Origin: Polydactylus sextarius | Lineage: Eukaryota > Chordata > Actinopteri > Polynemidae | DNA length: 64,000 bases | Assembly: GCA_016801845.1 (NCBI GenBank) | Contig: CM028909.1 | Span: 13,098,813-13,162,812, forward strand | Reading direction: 5' to 3' | In this document: positions 1 to 13,830 of the stretch, one piece after another | Numbering within the stretch: the first letter of the stretch is position 1 | Layout: each line of letters opens with the position of its first letter | Translations under genes and position numbers: made by a program | The notes under the pieces: model-generated | Databases searched by the model: none | Seen by the model: the letters and a program-made list of their open reading frames with translations, nothing else | What the model was told of the DNA's origin: nothing

Positions 1-290
1 TGCTACAAGCTGTGAGTCAAGTGTTAATGTTAAAACAGCATGCTAACCTGCTCCGAATGACAAAGTGCTAAAGTTAAGCAGGTAAAATATTTATAATGCT
101 CATCAGCCTAAAAGCCCTTGCACTTGCTAAAAAAAAGGCATTAAACACAAAGTATAACTGAGGCTGATGAGAATTTTCAAAATTATATGATAATAAACCA
201 AAGTACTGGACACATTTTTGACCTGTTGATGTTGCTAGATTAAAAGCCACTCACCAAAGTTATTACAGTTCATCCTGAGGGAGACTAGTC
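1..290 (+). mobile_element. teleost interspersed repeat (called family A here), copy 1, decayed
   Basis: Recognised from motifs that recur in fish genomes: AGCATGCTAACCTGCTC near 38, TTAAGCAGGTAAAATATTTA near 93, AAACACAAAGTATAACTGAG near 145, AATAAACCAAAGTACTGGAC near 192, and CACCAAAGTTATTACAGTTC near 253. The order and orientation match the family. It may extend beyond the left edge. It is non-coding and its class is not known to me; a non-autonomous DNA element is likely. Confidence 0.68.
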
Positions 291-2520
291 AGTTAATTAC
301 AAAATGATCTTCTTGTCTTCATTACTCATATCACTGAGAGTTCAGTGTCTTGGGTTTAATAGTTTTTAAACCAAGCCCAGATACCGACTTCAATACCGTA
401 GGCTTTATCTTTAAGAGCAACATGAAAAGATTTTATAGATACTGTTGTGACAAGTTTTATTATCAAGATCAGCACTAAAACAGTGGCGTAGAGAAAATCT
501 GCCTTTGTGTTGCTGTGAAAAGTACAGACATGAATTATGCAACAGAGGAGGAGTATGAAAAGTCAGAGAGGAGAGAGAGAGAGAGGAAGAGAGAGGGTAT
601 GTTTCTACACGTACACACACACAATTCCTTTCCGAACCCAATTAGGTTCTGCATGTCTGTTTGATCCATAGCACTGCATGGATGCAAAACCAACACAAAC
701 AAAAAGGCTCCTCTGGAGATTACATAACCCAGTATAATGTGAAAACCCCTCTTCAGTCTCTCCTTCTCACTCTCTCTTCTCTCACCTCTATTTCTATCTT
801 TCTTTCATTCTCTGTTACCAGCCAGGACCAATGCTACGCACATCTTTATTTGAATGCAACACAGAAAGAGAGGACAGGATGGACCGGGGCAGAAACAAAG
901 AAAAAAGAAAGAAAAACATAACTTAATCATAGGGACTGAGCAATAAAACCACATCTTTGAAATCTTTGTGAGAGACTAGAATAAAGCCCAAACATTAAAG
1001 GCAAAAGTGTTTTAAGATACCAAAGCCAAAACTAATTTCCCAGAGGTCATTATAAATGAAATGCATCTCAATAAATCAATATTGTCCTGATGCAGGAAAA
1101 TACCTGTGGTGGTAAGAAGGTAGAAAAAGAGAGTAAGAATGGAAAAGAGTAGATTGATTTAAAACACCTGATGCTGCAGCTCCTGCCTTTATCAAATCCA
1201 GGATCTGATGGTCAAAGAAGATGAGTTCTTATTATGGACAAGGCTGCATTCATAACTCAATTATGGTTTCCGCTCAAGCATAATGTCACAATAACATCCT
1301 AATGCAACACCATCCCACTGAGAGCATGAATATACTGCATTCAAGATCGCAGGACACAAATAAACAATATGTAAGTGGTAGCATTTCTTTATTTATATAC
1401 TTCTGAACTCATTTATCCTGCATTTGACTTATCCTGACCTGTAATAATTCACAGACAACAAAAGACATAATTCCTCTGGCACCTGGGAAGCAGTTCAAAA
1501 TGTAAATCCAGTGCCATGGGCAAACGGCAGGACCAGCCATTTAACTTCATACGTGCAGTCTGGAGGCGATCCATTATGAATTTAACCACAAAATAACATC
1601 CTGGAGCAATGTACCACAGTTTAAGACTAAAAAGTCACCCTGCATGACCTGAGAAAGTTGAGGAGAGTTCAACTTTATGCAAATATCCTCTAATGTGCGA
1701 AAGCAACAACTGATCATTTTGACACCCTCTGAAAAAAAAGAAGCAGTGTTGTTTTTCTCTGCTTTTCCGCTCTAACTCAGCTCTATAAAAGTACTTCAGA
1801 CAGGCTCATCGCTGCAGTCAGAGGCTTCCTGAAGCTCTATAATACCACATAAATGAGCTGCTAGTAGGAGAGTGAGAAATGGTACAATAGAAACGTATTG
1901 CTCAGAAAATGCACCACTTCACTGGGCAGGTGTGTAGTGGCAACAGGAGAAAATAAACGCTCGATTGGAGCTGCTGTTTGGCAGTTATTACCCACAAGAC
2001 ACCACAATGAACATACAGTCTGTACATGGAAAGACCTCTGTTGGCCCCTGTTGGGTTTACATCTAAATATTTCATGTTTGACCTTGCAAGAAAGCCATTT
2101 TACATACAACATGGAACTCACATAACATCCTTTAAGCTCTGAAAGGTAAAGTGGCCATACATCACCATAAAGAAGATGTAACTGCCATTTACGTGTCATC
2201 TGGCATCCCACCGTACTGTATTCACAGGCATGTAGGGATTATTAGAGTCAAACCCATGAATCACCACCCATCTCCTCAGGCGACCTTCCTATTTCTAAAA
2301 ACTAACAGTGTCATTGAATTTCCATGAATCTCATTGTCTTTATCACAACAGATTGATGCTCATTCACCGTGTCGCAACATGTCTCCACAGAGGCTTCTCT
2401 TCAGGTCCGCGCCACCTTTCTCCTTTCAGCATGATGAATCCTTAACACTGAAACCCACTATATCTCTCTTCCTCCTTTCATTGTGTGCCTTTAAACTGTA
2501 AGTCATTATTTGTCAACATT

Positions 2521-2571
2521 ATCATCATCATCATCATCATCATCATCATAAAAAAAAAAAAAAAAAAAAAA
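2521..2571. repeat. (ATC)n followed by poly-A
   Basis: Nearly ten ATC units followed by 22 A. A short tandem repeat ending in poly-A can mark the 3' end of a retroposed insertion, but no recognisable body precedes it. Confidence 0.9.
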
Positions 2572-5149
2572 CAAAAACAAAGTCACCTCTTCAATAGAGG
2601 CAGACTGAGAGACCAATAAATACCACAATGACTTCACTGTTGCAGGTAATAGTGTTGGACTTGGACCTGAGAGGAAAAGACAGAGGCAGAGAAAGGCAGC
2701 ATGGCAAAGCTAAAGGCAAGAAAAGACGGGGGATTACTATTGGTTTAAATGACGGTGCATGTTTTGAGTGCATAAATAAAGTCACCAACATATTTAATGT
2801 TGCATTAAGTGTTCATGTCAAAAGAATCTTTTTTTGTTAACGCTCATTTTAACGGCAGCTACAGTGTTAAGGCCAAGGGTAGAAAACGTAAGTTTCAAGG
2901 GACTAGAGAGGTTGCCATGTGCTAACATATATAAACATAATCCCACATTTCAAGAGGAGACCATTTAGGATTAGTTCTAAACATGTTGCACCTCAGCTAA
3001 AAAGTAATCTTGTTTCACCGTCTAACTTCTGTCTCATGGATTTTCTCTCCTCGCCCACCCCCTCCTCTAAAAAAGCCACAGCTGGCACAGGCTGACACAC
3101 TGTGGCATTGCCAAATAGTGTCTATTAATGTAGCAGACACGCTCTGCCTACTGATGGCTAATACCTGTGAGTGGGGATGAAAGCATCCAGACTCATTTAT
3201 AATTACTGATTTACCGATCCTTTGATCGACTCTGACTCTGAATATGAAACAGCCTCCAACCACAGTTAACTATCAGCACCCAGAGCTGAGGCTTAGATGG
3301 CCACACTGACGTCTGTGATGGCGTGATGCTTAAATGCATTTGGTTATTACAGAGTGCGACTATGGCTGCTTGGCTCAAAGCTCCAGTAAAGAGCCTGCCG
3401 TATGATGAGCAGTCAGTTTTGGACAAGAAGCCGTTTGTAGAAAGTATTAACAGCCTGTCTTGTATGCAAAGCTAAGTGAGATGCAGTCAGACTATTTCCT
3501 GCCTTCAAACGGGTGTTACTGTGGATGCGTAGAGTGCCGCCGCTCCCTCTGGATTGAGCTAATTGCAGTATTTGTCAGCAGTTCTATTAGAGAACATTTC
3601 ATTTTAACGCAAGTTACTGTAATGTGCTAGCAAGGCACAAAGAAACTGTGAGTAGGAAAGCTACTCCACCAATTTCACTGTAAACAAGGTCACTGAGCTA
3701 CTCAGAGATGACAAAAAACAACAACAACAAAAAAACCAGGAACACGAGTGTTTGTTTAAACATTCTCTTTCCTGATGTTTACCACTGCAGTGAGGCAGTA
3801 ATTGGTCTGAGGGGGCAAGATTTCTCACAATGGACACAGGAGACACACTAACTGGCATATGGATGCTGAGTTTACCCCCTGCCTCATCACAGAGCGTGTG
3901 CGCACACAAACACACATTCACATTCACAAAATGCACGCACAAGCCCACATGTTTGTATTCAACCAGTAGCAGACATACCAGCTGCTCTATTTTTACACCC
4001 TGCGTCTGAATTACAGCTTCTCCTAACCATCCATCTGGAGAACTTGAACCATATACAGATGAGGAAATATATAAATAGCAACAACCACATACACATTTAC
4101 ACATAAACACACAAAGACACCCGCCTGCACAAATAGAGCAGTATGAATATTAAACATCGCAGAGATGTTTCGACTGGCCCATTATAGTAATGCATCATCA
4201 ATTGGCATCAGTATGATGACGACAATGTTGCAGCAGACGATAAACATGTTCTATAGATGGCAAATGAGGTAGATAACGTGGCAAAGAGTCAGATCTCAAC
4301 ACGTACAACCACTGACTAGACGCTCTAGAATTAGTAATTGACGCAAATGTGAATATTTTTAAAATAGTCATAGCTGTAGTCAAAGTCTCATCACTGTGTC
4401 ATAGTCTCATCGGATTGCTTCAGAGGATTTAATTGTGTAGCCGAGCAGGTGAAAATTTAGTTTTCAATCTACATTCTTCTGTGAACAGTTTGAGACGATA
4501 AAAATGAAGAACTGACTTCATTACAGTTCCAATAAAGCAGAGTGAAGGAGGGTTGGGGGGGATTTACAGTAATACTGTAGCTCTGTGTGTTTATTGTGGA
4601 AATCCATATTGGACAGGAGGGTCAGGGCTATCCGACCTCATTGGCTGACTGGTGTTAAGTGCGTGGGAGGTAAGTGATGCTCATAAATGCAGTAGGAAGG
4701 ACAGAATTGACAGGTCAGAGGTCTTTGACGATGGAGCTCTTTCAAGTCCTTCAATGGCAGCTGTAATGTAACGGATGCATGATTAAGTGTTGATATAAAA
4801 CGAGGGTTAAGATCCCTGTGTGGGACTGCGCTGTGTTGATAGAAGGGGTAGAATAGAGTGATAAAAGAGAAGAATGTGTGGAGCTGAAAATACACAGCGA
4901 CAACAACCCTCAGATGCTACATCTGGAGTCACTATGGCAACCATTGCCCAAGAGTAAGCCAGCTGACAATCAAGTCTGGTTAAAATGATATATGTGTGTG
5001 GCTGTGTGTGTGTGTGTGTCAACAGGCTGACAGGGTAAGAGTCTAATCTCAGCAGATTAAGTGTGTCTATGTTTATCATAAGAGTCCCATAAAAGACAAT
5101 GCAGGATCACAATCAAACAGGATTTATAGGATTTCCAAGCTAATGATGG

Positions 5150-5350
5150 GCTTGTGAAGGGTAGCATGGTGGAAACTCAAGATGGAAAAAGGGGATGGAT
5201 GAGAGAAAAAGAGTGTGTGAGAAAATATATGAGAGACAGAGAAATAGTAAAAAAGAGAAAGGCGCAGGGGACAACAAATGGTAAAAAAAAGAGGGTGATG
5301 GAGAGCAAGAGGGGGAAACAGAAAGAAAGACAGCAGGAGAGAGGCACAGT
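5150..5350. repeat. purine-rich low-complexity tract
   Basis: About 200 bp with the plus strand dominated by A and G in irregular GAGA/GAAA units. It is pyrimidine-rich in the kcnd2 transcript. No coding signal. Confidence 0.75.
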
Positions 5351-8300
5351 GCATGGTTTAATTAGATGGGCTATAAATAACCTGGGGTCTGACATTTGAA
5401 CATGGATACCTACTGAATGTCTCTCTGTGTTTTCTGCTGGATAGGCCTGATGTTTGAACCTATGCCACCAATTCCTGTGCTCCTCTCTTTCTCCTCCTGT
5501 TCGTTCTCGTCTTCCCATCAAGTCTCCATGTCTCTCCCCCACTTGTCAATTCTCCTTTTTCTCCACCGCGCACGCAGACGCGTATACCCACATATGCACC
5601 CGCTCGTCACGTCATGTCCCCATATAATTTTTGCTATATATGTACCAGGAGGGAATGAAAGTGACATATCAAAAACAGGTTTTTCATTAGCTGTCAGGAA
5701 GAGGAATGAACACACAGACTTGGCACCAAGTATGATGTCAATACTCAGCCACTTATAGCTCACTCTGGCACCCAGCACCAATCTTCTACACTGAAAAACA
5801 TATCTGTCACTTTGTTTTGACACTGGAACACAAACTCAGCGAGAGATTTCACGACAGGTCTATTACACACTGTACCTGTGGAGCATTTTGAGGGCAATTT
5901 GAGCAAAACAGAAACATCTCCTCCCATTCAGTTTTTGTTACTCATATTAAGCATTTGCTGAGTGTAATTCTTTTATGTATTTTTTTTTTTTTTGCCTTGT
6001 GTCCTCTTAAAAGCCTTCATCTATCTCTAGGAAAGTTGCTATGGGAACTCTTGTTGCTGCAATAGGAGGGGTGGGCTAGAAATGTGAGTTGGAGAGCTGT
6101 GAAAGAACATTATGTGGATGACTAGGAGGCAGATTTAAAGAAGGGAGAGCAGAAGAGAGGAATACAGCTTCTGCAGTTCTGTCAAAAACAAAAAGGGGGA
6201 AAGTGTGGGGGAGAGATGCCGATTGAACAGACAGGAGAATGCTGCTGAAGTGAAGGAGGGGACACAGAGGTTGTTCATCTCTGTCTCAGGAGAGTCTACC
6301 TGATTTGCCAGCAATAAGACTACTCATTACTCACTAACACCCGGTGGTAACACTTCTACACCTCCCTGCCCCTCCCTCCTGTCTTTTCTTGTACCCATCC
6401 ATCTCCTCCACCTTTGTATATATTCAGAGGGTGCTAAAACAGCGCAGAGGTGAGCGAGTGAAGTCAGCCCCAGACGCGTATGGACAGATACACAACAGAG
6501 TAGAAGACAGTTGATCAATAGAGGAGGACAGCGGTGACCAGATGAGATCACGATGAGGAAGAAAGCAAGCAAAGGCCTCCTAAAACAGGTCATCTTGAAA
6601 ATGCAGGTGTTACTGGCTCAAAATTGATGTCACATAATAATATTACATATTTAAATAGCTGAAAAAAAAAAAAAAAAAAAAACCAGCTATGGCAGCCTCC
6701 AGAATCGGTAGCATTTTCATAAAAATTGTTTACTTTCCCAAGAGGAAAAAGAAAAAGTAATTGATTATTACGGCTGCCTCAAACTTTTCGTTGGCTTTGC
6801 TCAGAACGTGGTGTTTTCAAGTTTAAAAATGTGTGTGCTTTTATTGCTTATTGAAACAAATGTTTGTGTGTCTTTCGTTCAAACCAGCTTGTGAGTGTGT
6901 GGCAACATGTGCATGTTGAAAACCTTTTTTTTCCCTCATTCAATAGGCTGGTAATAAGGTTTTAGGCTGCCAATATGGTGCAGCCGATAAGCACAAAGGC
7001 CAATAATCCATACAAATATTAGCCCAGGTTTCAGAAAGGGCTCAGATGAATGAGAGAAATTATTCATGTCTGTGTGTGTGCGTGTGTGTGTTTGTGTTGG
7101 CAGTTATGTGTGCATTGTGCATGCTTGTTTACACACTCAGTGGACCACTTGGAAAATAAAATTTGTAATCAACATGAATAGACAAAAAGACACTTTATTA
7201 AGTAGCTGGCAAATTTGTCCATTTTATGCATGTGCACATACACGGCTAATAGGGACCCGTTATTCTACATATATACAAGTATATATGTATGAGTGTCTGT
7301 GACAACTATATTTGGGTGAAATAGCAGTATGTTGTGATGGGGAAGTGACCCGAACTGGTTATCACTGAATTATAATTTGTTTATTTATTCATCTTTGATT
7401 TGTCTTATCTCTTTATTTAATCCACAGCGTTTATATAAAAATTACAATACTGAATAACGTCTTAGCACACAAAGTCATGTGCTTTCCTACATTTAATCAC
7501 ATACTATACATGATCTTATTATCATGAGAAGCCAAATAACCTTTGATTGATATTTGTACTCATTATTCCTTCAGAGTTGGTCTGAAGGGACCTCAGTGGC
7601 CTCTGCGGCCAACAGCGTGTGAAACAACATCTTAATAGCAGATATTTTCGACCTTGTGTTATATGGACAGTACAAACCTACTAATTTCATTATAGATCCC
7701 CTGAAGGAAATCAATACTTTACCAAGTTGGGGTCAATACATTTGCACCTAAAGGATCAATAAGTCACTACCACAGGGCGGCCAAAAGCCAGCATGGAAAC
7801 ACATATGTGTTCTTTTTCTGACCATTTCTCTGTAATCTGTGATCATGAATTCATGAAACCAATGATTTGAACAAAAACAAACAAACAAAAAAAAAAAAAA
7901 ATGAAACCATATATCAACCTCAAATTCTGTGTTTCAAACAATACTTCAGAAAATCAAGGTAAAGCTTGAGGCAGAAACAGTAGATTTTGACAAAAAACTA
8001 CAGTACTCTTGAATAAACTGTGTTGATGGTGCATGATAGACTTTTTTTTTTTTTTTTTTGCTCAGTATGGGTTGTTCAAGAAATTATCTGACTTTACCAA
8101 GTCAAAATAAATCGTTCAGTGCTGATATTTAACATTCGGTATATCTGACTTTTACAAAAATATTTACTCCACCATGCAAACACGAGCGCATTTCTCCTTC
8201 CTAATCTACCTCTCTCCCGCAGTATCTCTCGAACACATAAACACATTTCAGGCAAACCATAATAAAGCAAGTTCTTCTCTCTAAAAGCCATGTCAGGCTA

Positions 8301-9779
8301 CTGTGCTCATCCATGGCCTCCAGGTAAACCCTGCACTACTGTATTAGCCAGGCTGGATCACTCCTTGTGCCTGTTAATGTAGGTACTCAAGAAGACTGGA
8401 CTGAAGTAAGTCAGCGGAGCATGGAGGACACACAGACACACAAACAAAGACAAACAGACAGTCACCCACACACACACGCATATTTCTTGGCAACTGTAGC
8501 ATCTTTGGGCTGAGAGACTTTCTGGGTCAGAGTGATGCAGTTAATTTACCGAGACGGGGTAAAGGCTGTAAAGGGAAAACATTGTTACTAGTGAGCAACT
8601 TCCCTCCTCACTCCAACACATTCACATTCAACAACAGAGGCAGAAACATCCAAAATGATGTCCTGCTCCCTTCTGTGCCACATTCGCTTGAAATCACCAT
8701 TGCCCAAACACTGTTGCACTCGCATCCCGAAGCATAATGTCATACACATTAGTAGTCAGGTTGGTTGTTGTGCACTTGTTTGGTGCTGCTGCTGCTGCAA
8801 TGAGCCATTTGAGCTAATGATTTGTTTCTATATAGAGCTTTTCTAAGAGCTGTTATTGATCTGTCTGTATATGTCCACAGGAGATTGTGCGTGGGTCTGT
8901 GTGTCTGTCTAAATGTATGAGAGCACAGTACACATGAGAATCATTGTGCCTGCATGCGTGCAAGATAAACACGTTCAAAGCAACTCACTGACACAGAGTA
9001 GAATGCCTAAAAATGCTTTCTGGGGACATTTGTGCCCATTTAAGCCCCCAAATCTTCTTTGACCAAAAGAAAAGACATAAGGGCAAAAGGTGAACTAGAA
9101 ACAACAATTCCAGCTGGATTTACTAAGTCTTTAAACATGTTTTTGGAAACTCCAGGTCTCTAAAATAAGCTTTTCTGTTCCCAACTGACCTTTAAATTGG
9201 AAATAGGAAAACCTCTGCAGTTCTTAGAAAAATACAAAAGTATTATAAAACTTCTGTATAAGTGTGTTTCTTATCTTGATGTGTCAGCATGTCATTGTTG
9301 TTGCCAGTGGTCTCAGCTTCTTGTTTATAATTAGGACATGTGCGGGTACGGAGATCCCACAGGGACCTTCTGTATGTGACACTCACACTTACAGACAACC
9401 CTTCCATTTACTCATGCACACAATCACACAGACTGTGTATGGACTACATACCTAAACATGACAATACAACACACGTGAAGTTGTCTCCTGAGAGACGTTA
9501 GACAGCCACATGATGCAGGTGAATGTGTAGATGAAGCAGACTAAATTAAATTCACTCTGGGGACAGAGATCGCGAGGGAGTGTCGCAAATGTCCAGTTAG
9601 ACAAATGGTCACGTACATTATAGCTTTTCCGATAAACAACAGAAACAATGAATTCCAGATATGTATTACTTCCATATAACAGGCTGACGATAAACCCCTG
9701 CTTCCCTCTGTGACAGGAAAAGCGATGTGGTGCACATTACATCAGACAGCAGCAGGGCAGCCTGCACACCGCCTGCTGT

Positions 9780-9941
9780 GCAATTGTGAGTATCATAGAT
9801 TACCAAGGTGTTATGCAGCTTTTGGCCCTCCTGCCAGTGCAACATACCATCTTTGTCATTGTCATTTCCCTGGAAATTGAGGTGAGGGTTCAATGGTTCC
9901 TCCTTACCCATCAGAGACAGCAGCAAGCGTAGGGCTGGAGG
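9780..9941 (-). other. EF-hand-like open frame, possible orphan exon
   Basis: A minus-strand frame, open from beyond 9941, contains DNDKDGMLHWQE at 9863-9828. It fits the canonical 12-residue EF-hand calcium loop (D1, D3, D5, G6, hydrophobic 8, E12). It has two possible splice acceptors: CTTCCTCAG ending at 9942 and CAATTTCCAG ending at 9870. No good donor was found downstream (only TTG before GTAATC), there is no ATG near the start, and the flanking helices are weak. It may be a stray exon, a pseudogene fragment or chance. I do not recognise a gene. Confidence 0.22.
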
Positions 9942-12900
9942 CTGAGGAAGAGAACGCCCAGTGGTTGGGTTAATGCAGGTTAAATTATCAACATCACAAA
10001 GGAAGGCTGACTAATCACTCGGTTGATGTGATTCTTCTATTCTCTTAGAAATGAACGGAGGTCTTGCAGTAGGTCAGGCTTGTCCCTCAGCAAACAGCCA
10101 GCGTGTGTGCATGCGCACAAGTTCATGAGTATAACTGCTGGCGAACCACTGGAGCCTGCAGGAGCTTCACAGATACACTATTTATTTTTCATTACTGGCC
10201 ATAAGAAGGGACATGATTCTATATTATGGTAATAAATTGCTTCGTCTCTTAAATATCTCACTCAAGGGAGGAGAGAACGAGCTTAGACGGGGCACAGAGC
10301 CAGACAGTCTAGGTAGTTGGTTGGCCTGCACGCAGTCATATTTGCATATTTTTCTCCAACATCCTCAACGGTTAAGAGCAATTCACTCTCCAACATTTTA
10401 GGACTGCAACACATGATAACAGTCATCATGAATTACCCTGCTGATTAATTTCTCATTTAACTAACATCAGAAAACAGTTTGTTTTTTTTACCGAAGAAAG
10501 AAAGGTCACCAGTTGTGCAGTCTTTAAATTGGTTATCAAAATGCTTGCCAAATAAATTCTGTTGGTCAATTAATCAACATATTTTTGTAGCTTTTATAAT
10601 AACTTTATATGACCAGAGAGCTTGTTAATGTTGAACAACCAGAGAGTATACCTGGAGATGGATAGCACTTTACTCCTTTTACTGAGTTATGTCACATGCA
10701 CTGTGCAACATGTTATTCCTCCTACCTCTCAGTGACAATATGCCCCATCAGTCTAAGTGCCCGACTCTATAAGATGAAGGTCTGTTGACATTGCAAGAGC
10801 AGAGATGATACAACAAGACCAGGAGCTTAAGTGGGTGAGTCATAACATCACTTTCAGAGTGGGGGAAAAAACAAAACAAAGGCAGATGTTGATTATGACC
10901 TGATCTCTCTTATAAACCAAAAAATATAGTTCTGACCATATATATAGCACTATATAGTAAAATGGCTAAATCAATGAAAATAACAGCCAGGATAAAAAAC
11001 AGAACAAAACAAAATAAAACAAAAAAAATACACAGATACACACTCAGATGTGTTACTATATCATCAGAAAGTTCTACACTAAAGTCTCATGCTAATGAAT
11101 CCCATTGAAACCCAAGCACTTGTAGTTAAGCCTCATTGCCTCATACTGACAATGTTGTGAGTGTTGAAGGGCTCCCTCGTGTCTCCTCTTCCATCTCGGC
11201 TCCTTCTTCCTTTCCTCTCCCTTTCATTCTGTCCATCTCCAGCCTGAGTTATTGTCAGTGCGGTCAGGGAACCACGCCGCATCATTAACTGCCTTTCGCA
11301 GTACAGTCTGCACCACAGCAGCACAGAATAAGGCTTTCATGCGCTGTGGTGGCTGATGGACGGTCTAATTCTCTATTAATGGATGCAACTCAGCCTCATT
11401 GCTCATTAACAATAAATGGAGACAAGCTCACTGCACTGATAATTACAGATATACGCACCTGGGTGCGACTGACCCTGCGTAATATTGACAACAGTGGGCA
11501 CTTAGAGAGACACATACAGTGAGATGCAGGCAGAGAGGAGCTGACACCATCATACAGTAGGAGTGCAAAAATTATTTTTGAAGAATAAAATTAAATTTGA
11601 GGTTACTGGAGTGAAATTCACACTGTTGTGGGATTTCTCTCAGGCCAGTGTAATGAAACATAATGAAGAAATTCAGTGTTTGAAAGCAAAGTAGCGGGAT
11701 GTGCTTCCTAAAAAAATAAATATCAGCCTGCTGAGTAAATGAAAGACATCGTTATAATACAAACCAAGACTGCACATACACACACACACACAAAAAAAAA
11801 AACCAAGTCATTTTTAAAAAGGATTGAGGCTGGCAAAGGAGAGAAACACATCATAATGGTACAAGAGATTGTGGTTCTCTTTCAGCTACACTATGTCAAG
11901 TGGGACTTTGCCCTTGAGCATAAAACATGGAAGAGAAGATGAAATATTTACAAAGTAAAACAAAAATTGACAAGAGACCACATCGTAACCACACGGTGAA
12001 GTGACGAGCCTCAGAATGAATGAGATGGAGAAAGAGAGACAGTGAAGAGACTGGAGGTTAATGACAACTGCTTTGGCTTCAATAAAACAATTTTGCACGG
12101 GTGCTGCCATTATGCTAAAGCAGGCAGGTAATTAACTACAATGCCTAATTAATTCTAATGAAAGAGAGATGCAGATGAGTGAGGCACAAATATGACATGA
12201 TGACAGTAAGACAGGAAGTGACAGTAAGATTAGGAGAAAAGTGCGGTGATCACTGAGTTGGGTCTGGCTGGCGTACAGTAGCACGCACTCAGCCGTGCAA
12301 ATGTGACTGTTTGTTCAATTACAGCTAATTTATGTTTACACAGGAAAGCGGAAAGAAACCTAAACAGGGCCAAACAGCCTCGAGGGCCAAAGCTATTAAG
12401 TAAAGCAGCATTTTTATTGATCGAGTCGAATATTAAAAATGCAGCCGCCATCAAGACCTCCTGTTTAACTATGCTCACATTAGAGGCAGAGACACAGTGA
12501 TAAATTGCCTCGGGGTGACGGGAGATGCCCGTTCTTGATTCTCTGAGCGCTCTCCCCACATGACACACTTCCACCCAAGCAGGACTGCTCCCTAGTTAAA
12601 AGTGCTGAGCTGCTACTTCTGCTGAATCACAATTAAACAGGCAATCTGCTCACAGCTTGTAAATAAATCAGCTCAACAAGAATGCTTCAACCGATTCATA
12701 CCCATGCACCTTCAACAAGAGCTATTCATCTTCGTCTGCGCATGGACTATAAACAATATTTATACTTTACGACTTTATTATTCGATCTGTGGGGAGCTCT
12801 AATTGCTAAATATTTCTGTAACAAGTGAGTGTAACATCTAGTTAAGCTACTCAGAGCAACACAGAATTACAACAGGGAGAGATAGTAAAACAGAACGTTT

Positions 12901-13629
12901 CAATGTGTAGTAGTTTGATGTGAAAGGGAAAATAAACAGTAAAATATCCATGAGAGGGTTTAATGACACACTCCGCACAAAACAAGATGAATCTGGGCAG
13001 TCTCGAAAATGTCAAAAAAAAATATTGTCAATTGACTTAAAAAGTGTTTTTTTTTCACCCATGTTTTTATTCTACAATAATACATGGTATTACACAACAG
13101 ATGTGCATGATGGAATAAAGACTAGTGTATGTGTAGGGTATGTGTGTTTGGCATAGAGGCATGCATAGAGAATTAGAGAGTCAGAGTTCATGAGATAGAT
13201 ATGCTCAGGCAGTGGAAAAACTTCAAGCAGCATGGTTCATCAGAGCTTTCGCTGGCTGCCACATGAAAGGTTTTCCAATATGACTGTAACTATTCCACAG
13301 TGAAGCGTTTGTCATTTGACATGTGCGACATAGAAAAAATAAAGTTCCCTCTTTTATGACCGTGAACTTGTGAATTTTGATGCAAATCAACTTTTAAGAG
13401 CGAGAAAAGGGATTTCTTTTTTATTACATGTAGTCATAACGCAGCCACTGAGAACTATTGAATGGTTGACTGGGAAATGTAGATTAGCTTTTGGTTAATA
13501 ATTTCTCTACTGGTAGGAGTGCAGCACACCATCTTACAGAAAGCTGCAGTACTATTATTCTTGTAGGTTGGTGGATTGAAAACTGCAGTTTTAAAAGGAA
13601 AATGTGGAAAATTTCTAAGGTACTTAAGC

Positions 13630-13830
13630 ATCCTGCGATATTCATGACAAGCCTTGATTGTGGCTGAGATCAGGGCTCTCTGAGGACCATGAACTCCTTG
13701 TTCTTCTTGTGTCTGAAGATGCTTCTTTTAACTCTGGCCTTGTGTTTGGGGTCATTATCATGCAGCAGAATGAAGTTGGGACTGAATGAATGCCCTGGCA
13801 TAACGGTATTTCGTGATAATTTCAAACCAA
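13630..13830 (-). pseudogene. Tc1/mariner-type transposase relic
   Basis: The minus strand encodes ILLHDNDPKHKARV near 13770-13728, matching the second catalytic Asp region of Tc1/mariner transposases (usual form QDNDPKHTA). It continues open for about 20 codons before a stop in place of the usual WPSQSPDLNP segment, of which only traces remain. Neither the first Asp region nor inverted termini were recognised. A short, dead fragment of a family common in fish. Confidence 0.7.

Larger units (their letters stand above)
300..13600. other. intron interior without recognised genes
   Basis: Apart from the listed repeats and the open frame near 9.8 kb, this stretch holds only short homopolymers (for example T-run 5980-5993, A-run 6662-6682, T-run 8041-8059), scattered CA/TG patches and ordinary AT-rich sequence. 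Two low-repeat stretches (3500-3640 and 12236-12560) look like possible conserved non-coding DNA. Confidence 0.6.
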
